NCBI RefSeq assembly: GCF_031143425.1
Contig: NC_090444.1
Coordinates: forward strand, 1,314,911,324 to 1,314,975,323
Direction of reading: 5' to 3'
DNA length: 64,000 nt
Source: Pleurodeles waltl
Taxonomy: Eukaryota; Chordata; Amphibia; Caudata; Salamandridae
Shown: positions 57,754-64,000 of the stretch, piece by piece
How the letters are laid out: each line of letters starts with the position of its first letter
How positions within the stretch are numbered: the stretch's first letter is position 1
Program-made: the position numbers and the translations under genes
Notes under the pieces: model-generated
The model's input: only the letters and a program-made list of their open reading frames with translations
Database searches by the model: none
What the model was told of the DNA's origin: nothing

Positions 57754-60554
57754 CCGGTCCCAGGATGCTTGTTTCCGGTCCAGTGAGGACCTGGCTTGGC
57801 AGTTCAGTCTGGACTGTTCCCATGAGGAACAGGGTCAAGACTGATTTGCACATGGCTGGGTCCAAACAGGGGTGGCATGGTGAGCAAAAGAACGATGGAT
57901 TAAACCCAGATCTATGACTGGGGGTGAGTGTTTGACAATGTTCAGCATTCCGTCCTTCACTTGTTGTTTTTGCTTTGTCGCCCTAAGTGGGAAGGGTATG
58001 CCCAGACGTGGGTCCCGTGCTTCCCATGCCACTGGATTCAAGCTAGCCTGGCTGATGAGGGGTGAAACCCCGAAACCGGTCCCAGGATGCTTGTTTCCGG
58101 TCCAGTGAGGACCTGGCTTGGCAGTTCAGTCTGGACTGTTCCCATGAGGAACAGGGTCAAGACTGATTTGCACATGGCTGGGTCCAAACAGGGGTGGCAT
58201 GGTGAGCAAAAGAACGATGGATTAAACCCAGATCTATGACTGGGGGTGAGTGTTTGACAATGTTCAGCATTCCGTCCATCACTTGTTGTTTTTGCTTTGT
58301 CGCCCTAAGTGGGAAGGGTATGCCCAGACGTGGGTCCCGTGCTTCCCATGCCACTGGATTCAAGCTAGCCTGGCTGATGAGGGGTGAAACCCCGAAACCG
58401 GTCCCAGGATGCTTGTTTCCGGTCCAGTGAGGACCTGGCTTGGCAGTTCAGTCTGGACTGTTCCCATGAGGAACAGGGTCAAGACTGATTTGCACATGGC
58501 TGGGTCCAAACAGGGGTGGCATGGTGAGCAAAAGAACGATGGATTAAACCCAGATCTATGACTGGGGGTGAGTGTTTGACAATGTTCAGCATTCCGTCCA
58601 TCACTTGTTGTTTTTGCTTTGTCGCCGTAAGTGGGAAGGGTATGCCCAGACGTGGGTCCCGTGCTTCCCATGCCACTGGATTCAAGCTAGCCTGGCTGAT
58701 GAGGGGTGAAACCCCGAAACCGGTCCCAGGATGCTTGTTTCCGGTCCAGTGAGGACCTGGCTTGGCAGTTCAGTCTGGACTGTTCCCATGAGGAACAGGG
58801 TCAAGACTGATTTGCACATGGCTGGGTCCAAACAGGGGTGGCATGGTGAGCAAAAGAACGATGGATTAAACCCAGATCTATGACTGGGGGTGAGTGTTTG
58901 ACAATGTTCAGCATTCCGTCCATCACTTGTTGTTTTTGCTTTGTCGCCCTAAGTGGGAAGGGTATGCCCAGACGTGGGTCCCGTGCTTCCCATGCCACTG
59001 GATTCAAGCTAGCCTGGCTGATGAGGGGTGAAACCCCGAAACCGGTCCCAGGATGCTTGTTTCCGGTCCAGTGAGGACCTGGCTTGGCAGTTCAGTCTGG
59101 ACTGTTCCCATGAGGAACAGGGTCAAGACTGATTTGCACATGGCTGGGTCCAAACAGGGGTGGCATGGTGAGCAAAAGAACGATGGATTAAACCCAGATC
59201 TATGACTGGGGGTGAGTGTTTGACAATGTTCAGCATTCCGTCCATCACTTGTTGTTTTTGCTTTGTCGCCCTAAGTGGGAAGGGTATGCCCAGACGTGGG
59301 TCCCGTGCTTCCCATGCCACTGGATTCAAGCTAGCCTGGCTGATGAGGGGTGAAACCCCGAAACCGGTCCCAGGATGCTTGTTTCCGGTCCAGTGAGGAC
59401 CTGGCTTGGCAGTTCAGTCTGGACTGTTCCCATGAGGAACAGGGTCAAGACTGATTTGCACATGGCTGGGTCCAAACAGGGGTGGCATGGTGAGCAAAAG
59501 AACGATGGATTAAACCCAGATCTATGACTGGGGGTGAGTGTTTGACAATGTTCAGCATTCCGTCCATCACTTGTTGTTTTTGCTTTGTCGCCCTAAGTGG
59601 GAAGGGTATGCCCAGACGTGGGTCCCGTGCTTCCCATGCCACTGGATTCAAGCTAGCCTGGCTGATGAGGGGTGAAACCCCGAAACCGGTCCCAGGATGC
59701 TTGTTTCCGGTCCAGTGAGGACCTGGCTTGGCAGTTCAGTCTGGACTGTTCCCATGAGGAACAGGGTCAAGACTGATTTGCACATGGCTGGGTCCAAACA
59801 GGGGTGGCATGGTGAGCAAAAGAACGATGGATTAAACCCAGATCTATGACTGGGGGTGAGTGTTTGACAATGTTCAGCATTCCGTCCATCACTTGTTGTT
59901 TTTGCTTTGTCGCCCTAAGTGGGAAGGGTATGCCCAGACGTGGGTCCCGTGCTTCCCATGCCACTGGATTCAAGCTAGCCTGGCTGATGAGGGGTGAAAC
60001 CCCGAAACCGGTCCCAGGATGCTTGTTTCCGGTCCAGTGAGGACCTGGCTTGGCAGTTCAGTCTGGACTGTTCCCATGAGGAACAGGGTCAAGACTGATT
60101 TGCACATGGCTGGGTCCAAACAGGGGTGGCATGGTGAGCAAAAGAACGATGGATTAAACCCAGATCTATGACTGGGGGTGAGTGTTTGACAATGTTCAGC
60201 ATTCCGTCCATCACTTGTTGTTTTTGCTTTGTCGCCCTAAGTGGGAAGGGTATGCCCAGACGTGGGTCCCGTGCTTCCCATGCCACTGGATTCAAGCTAG
60301 CCTGGCTGATGAGGGGTGAAACCCCGAAACCGGTCCCAGGATGCTTGTTTCCGGTCCAGTGAGGACCTGGCTTGGCAGTTCAGTCTGGACTGTTCCCATG
60401 AGGAACAGGGTCAAGACTGATTTGCACATGGCTGGGTCCAAACAGGGGTGGCATGGTGAGCAAAAGAACGATGGATTAAACCCAGATCTATGACTGGGGG
60501 TGAGTGTTTGACAATGTTCAGCATTCCGTCCATCACTTGTTGTTTTTGCTTTGT
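57754..60554 (+). repeat. Array B: eight and two-thirds 322-bp satellite monomers, plus orientation
   Basis: The GGTCCCAGGATGC marker recurs every 322 bp (57756, 58078, 58400, 58722, 59044, 59366, 59688, 60010, 60332). The last unit is cut at TTTTGCTTTGT (60554). Monomers are almost identical; differences include TCCTTCAC against TCCATCAC in the first unit and CGCCG against CGCCC near 58625. Relative to array A it is the reverse complement of a related but distinct subfamily, with the octamer changed to ATTTGCAC. Confidence 0.95.
58039..58093 (+). ncRNA. Type I hammerhead ribozyme, array B (1 of 8)
   Basis: CAAGC-TAG-CCTGG, core CTGATGA (58052-58058), helix II GGGG-TGAAA-CCCC, core GAAA (58072-58075), helix III ACC/GGT, cleavage-site C at 58081, then CCAGG-AT-GCTTG. 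All conserved core bases are present. Other copies: 58361-58415, 58683-58737, 59005-59059, 59327-59381, 59649-59703, 59971-60025, 60293-60347. Cleavage at each site would release 322-nt unit RNAs. Confidence 0.92.
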
Positions 60555-60569
60555 CCCCCTTGGGACTAG

Positions 60570-60600
60570 GCCAGAGATTGCTGCCGGGTGGGATGCCAGC
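60570..60600 (-). repeat. LTR-like repeat, right part, beyond the arrays
   Basis: GCCAGAGATTGCTGCCGGGTG continues the repeat left at 55643 and matches GATCAAGGATTGCTGCTGGGTG near 35523 (each given with mismatches). It ends near GCAACA. Confidence 0.5.
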
Positions 60601-61039
60601 GCAACATCCACTGAAGGGCTGAGAGGCAAACCAATTCTAAACTGATTTTCTCATAGTCAGCGCAAAGTACACTTTTTAAAAATCAGACAGGGAAAGATGG
60701 GGGTGGGAATGACAAAAATGATGATGTCATTTCATACAGTGGTGGAGGGAAGGACCTGATGTGGAGGTTGATTTCAACCCCTAAAGCAAGCTCCACTTAA
60801 ATAACCAATAGGCCCTCTGAGTGTCCTTCTTCCAGCATTAAGTCAATACATTATCTGAATTGTTTGTCTTTGAAAATGCAATATCTTGCTTCTGACGATA
60901 GAGAGTGTAAATCCATGAAATGGCAGCAAGTGAGAGTGCCACAGCACAAATACCTTTGTGGGATATATTGCAATAATTAGGTCTTCATTATGATTCCCAT
61001 GCATTTAGGTGTGTGAATAATAGGAGGCCAAAAAGAAAA
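60601..61039. other. Non-coding intron sequence
   Basis: Nothing recognised. Confidence 0.4.
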
Positions 61040-62172
61040 TGTGTTACTTACCTGTAACTGTAGTTCTCCAGTATTGGAATCTTTCATAGATTCACATGCT
61101 TGAATCATTCCCTGTCATCGAGATGGGAGTCCCCGGTGTATTATAATAGCAATGTAATGATAACTAATGTGTACACAGGCCTAAGGTCTGCCACATTAGT
61201 AGTATATCCTTGGAAAAGGATAGTCCCTTCATTCCCTGGATATCAAAAGATGTCTCAAATTTTATCTGGACAGGACAAAAAGTTTTAGGAAAACAAATCA
61301 ATTATTTGTATCATTCAGTGCTAAAGTCACAAAGCTGCAGGAAAGCCCCTGCGCAGAACATTGCATACATATTCCACTAGAGCTGTCGCAGCATCCACTG
61401 CGCTCTTCGCTGGTGTACCCATACAGGACATTTGCAGAGCGGCCAGCTGAAAGTACATGTACACTTTCAAGACAGGCGGTGCTGCGGCATCTGTTCCAGT
61501 AACGGTGAGCTGAGTTATTCTCCTTTTTATTCTCCTACCCAGTACAATGCTCATCACATTGTATGATAAATAAGGTTTCTTTCTTTTACAATACATTGGT
61601 TGTCGTTTAGTACTGTGTAATAATTGTTTTGTTACCATAGCAATTAATCATTTAAAGCTTTCTTTTCAGTTCATAGATTGCATCTATCAAGGGATAATAA
61701 TGTGTTCATCATACAATGTGCTTCACTACTGCTTGCTACTCTGATTCAAGCATGCAAATCTATGAAAGTTCCAATACTGGAGTAAGAAAATTAGTTACTT
61801 ACCTGTAACAGCAGTTCTCCAGTATTGGAATCTTTCATAGATTCACATGCAACCCTCCCTCCTCCCCTGAGAAGCTCACTGTTACAGGTTATATACCTCA
61901 TTACTTCAGCACTCATGCTTGGGGAAAATCTGAGACACTGGAGCTTCTCACAGGAGTGTTCTAGAGGGAAGGGCAGTCTGATTGGCTGAAATCTGCTTTG
62001 GGTCTTTTTTCCCAAATAGACAAGGATAGACTACTAATATGGCAGGCGTTAGGCCTGTATACACTTTAGTTATCATTACATTGCAATTATAATACACCGG
62101 GGACTCCCGTCTTGACGACGGGAATGATTCAAACGTGAATCTATGAAAGTTCCAATACTGGAATAACTCTGA
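61040..62172 (+). mobile_element. Rearranged DIRS-type retrotransposon fragment
   Basis: Long inverted repeats of about 150 bp face each other at about 61067-61218 and 62022-62166 (shared words CCAGTATTGGAA, CTTTCATAGATTCAC, CCCCGGTGTATTATAAT, GCAATGTAATGATAACTAA). An inner inverted junction at about 61751-61852 repeats the terminal 35 bp. Between them is the end of a tyrosine recombinase. DIRS elements have inverted termini and such a recombinase. The RT and most coding sequence are missing, so it is a deletion derivative or two abutting fragments. Confidence 0.7.
61340..61510 (+). pseudogene. C-terminal fragment of a DIRS tyrosine recombinase
   Basis: The frame reads HTYSTRAVAASTALFAGVP, then IQDICRAAS followed by a stop and KYMYTF. 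H-x-x-x-R-x-x-A and the ICRAASW-type segment match the C-terminal catalytic part of DIRS recombinases. The stop falls where tryptophan is expected. Not functional. Confidence 0.7.
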
Positions 62173-62589
62173 TTTCCATCGATTGTGTCACACCTATATC
62201 TTGGGATACAACATGCATACCTGGGAGTCCTAGGTCTGACTATGCATTAGTGGTTAGTATGGTGTGGAGGAAGATGGGAGGGCAGAGCAGGTGAGGAAAG
62301 CACTTGCTACTCCCTTCGTTGTGCAGAAGTGGGATGGGCAGAGGCATGTGCAGCAGCTGTCTGTAGCCCCCGCAGCACAACACAAATCTCTGGAATCTCC
62401 AGTCCCAGGACTACTGGGCCTAGTATTTTCCGACCTGGTAACTGTGAACCTGGAAACGCTGAGCTTCTCTGAACAGCCTACAGCCACTCCAGGATACCCA
62501 CAGCAAGGGACTTGGTCCCTGGGTGAAAGTTTTTTATAATTTGTTATGTAGTTTCCCTTGCGCAAGAGAAGATTCAAAAAGTGTTACTA
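62173..62589. other. Non-coding intron sequence
   Basis: Short chance frames (62254-62577) overlap on both strands; no domain recognised. Confidence 0.4.
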
Positions 62590-62850
62590 TGGCTATGACT
62601 AAAGTAGACAATTACCAGTGGCAATCCATCCATCATTCATTGTGTTGCCTGGGTGACTTTGCCTAAGTGGAAGGGATATGTGTAGACATAGGTCCCGGAC
62701 TGGCTGTGCCATAGGACTCAGGCTGCACTTTAGTGAGAAAAATAACAGGACTGAAACAGGTTTGAAGATGCTTGTTTTTAGAGTGCATTAGATATTTGGG
62801 TTGGGCTGTCCTATTGGAGTGGGAGCAAGACTTTCATAAGGTTGATCCCT
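62590..62850 (+). repeat. Solitary, diverged ribozyme-satellite monomer
   Basis: In the orientation of array B it shows TTTGCCTAAGTGGAAGGG, GTAGACATAGGTCCCGG, GCCATAGGACTCAGGCT and GAAGATGCTTGTTTTTAGAG in the same order as the monomer. The hammerhead core is decayed (TTAGTGAG where CTGATGAG is expected; helix II lost). It is an old single copy, 2 kb from the arrays. Confidence 0.7.
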
Positions 62851-63069
62851 GCCTGTAAAAGTTACACAGCTAAACATATTAAAATATATTACAAAACGTG
62901 TGTAGAAATTGTGCCCTTCGTTATTCCTAAATCATTGCTGTTTATCCGCTTGCACCAACTTACAATATTGTCTCTGCTTATGAAGGTAACTCACTCTTAA
63001 TACTGTTTTTCACTTTTTAATTCTGCTGTTTTAGAAAGGGATTAGAAACGAAAAATATGTGCATACTAC

Positions 63070-63203
63070 CTGAGAGAACAATATTTTCTGCAAAGGTCTT
63101 CCTTAAGTCTACATCAGAACGAAGAAGGGAGCGAACCAGGCTCTCGTGAACACCATAAGTATGTTTCCCAGTTAGTTGTGGCTTGAAGAAAACTTCAGCT
63201 GTT
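63070..63203 (-). CDS. Penultimate coding exon of the same actin-related gene
   Basis: This 134-bp exon encodes 44 complete codons plus one split base at each end. The protein runs AEVFFKP ... YGVHE ... SDVDLRK ... ENIVLS, matching actin residues about 257-301 (PE-LFQP, GIHE, CDVDIRK, NVMSGG). The acceptor is TTTGTTTTGTAG ending at 63204. The donor is CTCTCAG|GTAGTA with GT at 63069-63068. The exon ends in phase 1 (S, then G-), which joins exactly to the GC opening the exon at 18061, rebuilding the SGG motif expected in the family. Homology, splice sites and phase agree, so the two exons almost certainly belong to one gene separated by a 45,008-bp intron. Upstream exons lie beyond 64000 or were not recognised in 63204-64000. 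Confidence 0.87.
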
Positions 63204-64000
63204 CTACAAAACAAAAACTCAAAAGATTGAGGAAGTTATATTTGTCAGACTTTCAAAATAAATAAAAAGACATTTCTCAGAAAGCAAATTGCTCTGTGTG
63301 CACTGCAATAAAAAATAGCAACCCAGTGGCCTCCAGACTTCTACAAGGAGCCAGTAGAAAGGGACTGACTTTTCATAAATACTGTTGCACTAGAAGGACC
63401 TGCAGCCCACCCACCACCTGAATACTTGAATGGCTAATGCCCCACATTTTCCTCGTACCTTCAGGATTTGCCTTCTCTATGTATACCTATTCAAGCATGG
63501 GGCAATATTCCCAAATACAGACAGATTCTTCTTGGCTCGGATATCCACCTGTTTTTAACCAAAAATCTGCGGGGAGTAACCATCCTTCAAAGCAATGGTA
63601 ATCTAGTAAGAAGCCCTTTGTCATTAGAAAATGGCTGAATAGGCTTATCCATGGCCAGCTCTGGCTCTAGCCCATTTGCACGTTAGCCTTCAATTTTCTA
63701 AAATGATACATTCTTATAAACCCTCACAACTCCCTAGTCGAATGAGGTGGGACACAAGATTATTTTTTAGCTGTGCACTGAATTTTTTTTCATCTGCACC
63801 TACCTCTTGAATAGCATAAACATTTTTTGTAATTCTGTTACTATCTCACCACCCTGCAGAAGCCAGCTTTTACAAAGTGTGCTTTCACATTACTTGTTTT
63901 TTCACACTTAATCTGGGTTCTGTCCAAGGCCAGAACTTAATCAATACAGTCCCCGTCACCTGATCCTCATCATGCTTATCAAATAGTCCAAAATACCGAC
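63204..64000 (-). other. Upstream intron of the actin-related gene
   Basis: The sequence upstream of the acceptor at 63204 shows no further actin-like frame. The preceding exon is probably beyond 64000. Confidence 0.5.

Larger units (their letters stand above)
55644..60554. mobile_element. Inverted pair of hammerhead-ribozyme satellite arrays inserted as one unit
   Basis: The 4,911-bp block is flanked by the exact 15-bp repeat CCCCCTTGGGACTAG (55629-55643 and 60555-60569). Joining the outer flanks gives a continuous copy of the repeat also seen near 35.5 kb, so the 15-mer is a target-site duplication. The block consists of array A (minus, 346-bp unit) and array B (plus, 322-bp unit) meeting at about 57753. 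It starts with CAAAGCAAAA and ends with TTTTGCTTTG, the same point of the monomer in opposite orientation. Established background: newt satellite 2 and animal retrozymes are about 300-bp tandem repeats with type I hammerheads that give circular or unit-length RNAs. This block fits that family. The mirror-image layout is unusual. Confidence 0.85.
18062..63069 (-). other. 45,008-bp intron of the actin-related gene
   Basis: The intron runs from the GT at 63069-63068 to the AG at 18063-18062 on the minus strand. It divides the glycine codon equivalent to actin Gly301 in phase 1. It is filled with nested transposons listed separately, plus stretches with no recognised content. Introns of this size are expected in the very large genomes of salamanders and lungfish. 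Confidence 0.82.

Noticed and set aside
55644..60554. CRISPR-like array of direct repeats
   Set aside because: Whole monomers of 322-346 bp repeat without spacers, and the window is eukaryotic.
55392..60629. Dozens of identical 60-111-codon frames
   Set aside because: They are the same chance frames repeated in each satellite monomer.

Overview
The window reads as nuclear DNA of a salamander, most likely a newt (Salamandridae, possibly Pleurodeles). This is an inference from the giant intron, from the mix of DIRS, chromovirus, Tx1/L1 and palindromic MITE repeats, and from a newt satellite-2-like tandem repeat carrying hammerhead ribozymes. There is no bacterial-style gene organisation. Most open reading frames are chance frames in repeats.

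Only one cellular gene is evident: the last two coding exons of an actin-related protein on the minus strand (exons 63203-63070 and 18061-17829). Splice dinucleotides, reading phase and actin homology all agree across a 45,008 bp intron. Everything from 18062 to 63069 is therefore intron.

Layout: 1-4650 and 6084-6590 hold old repeats and a decayed Ser/Thr-rich coding-like tract, split by a hAT-type element (4659-6075). 8.6-11.0 kb holds palindromic MITEs. 11.8-14.4 kb is a very AT-rich island with a 63-bp tandem array. 14.5-17.65 kb has a further MITE, LTR-type repeat modules and a degraded L1/Tx1 fragment. Inside the intron: a MITE (18.24-18.73 kb); two very long LTR-like repeats with 5-bp target duplications (23089-25959; 28894-32032, with a nested hAT element); a C/A-rich, telomere-like tract (27.7-28.15 kb); a degraded sushi-like Ty3/Gypsy element (35.3-39.2 kb); an almost complete chromovirus with both LTRs and a 5-bp target duplication (39991-46786); a degraded L1/Tx1 LINE (about 48.0-54.5 kb) with another repeat inside it; a 4.9-kb inverted pair of ribozyme satellite arrays (55644-60554); and a rearranged DIRS fragment (about 61.04-62.17 kb).

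The most notable object is the satellite pair. Six 346-bp monomers on the minus strand and eight-plus 322-bp monomers on the plus strand each contain an intact-looking type I hammerhead ribozyme, 14 in all. Both outer ends stop at the same point of the monomer, and the whole block is flanked by a 15-bp direct repeat, as if inserted as one unit. The minus-strand ribozymes are in sense with the host gene, so its pre-mRNA intron could self-cleave. No computation or database search was run; assignments rest on reading motifs by eye.
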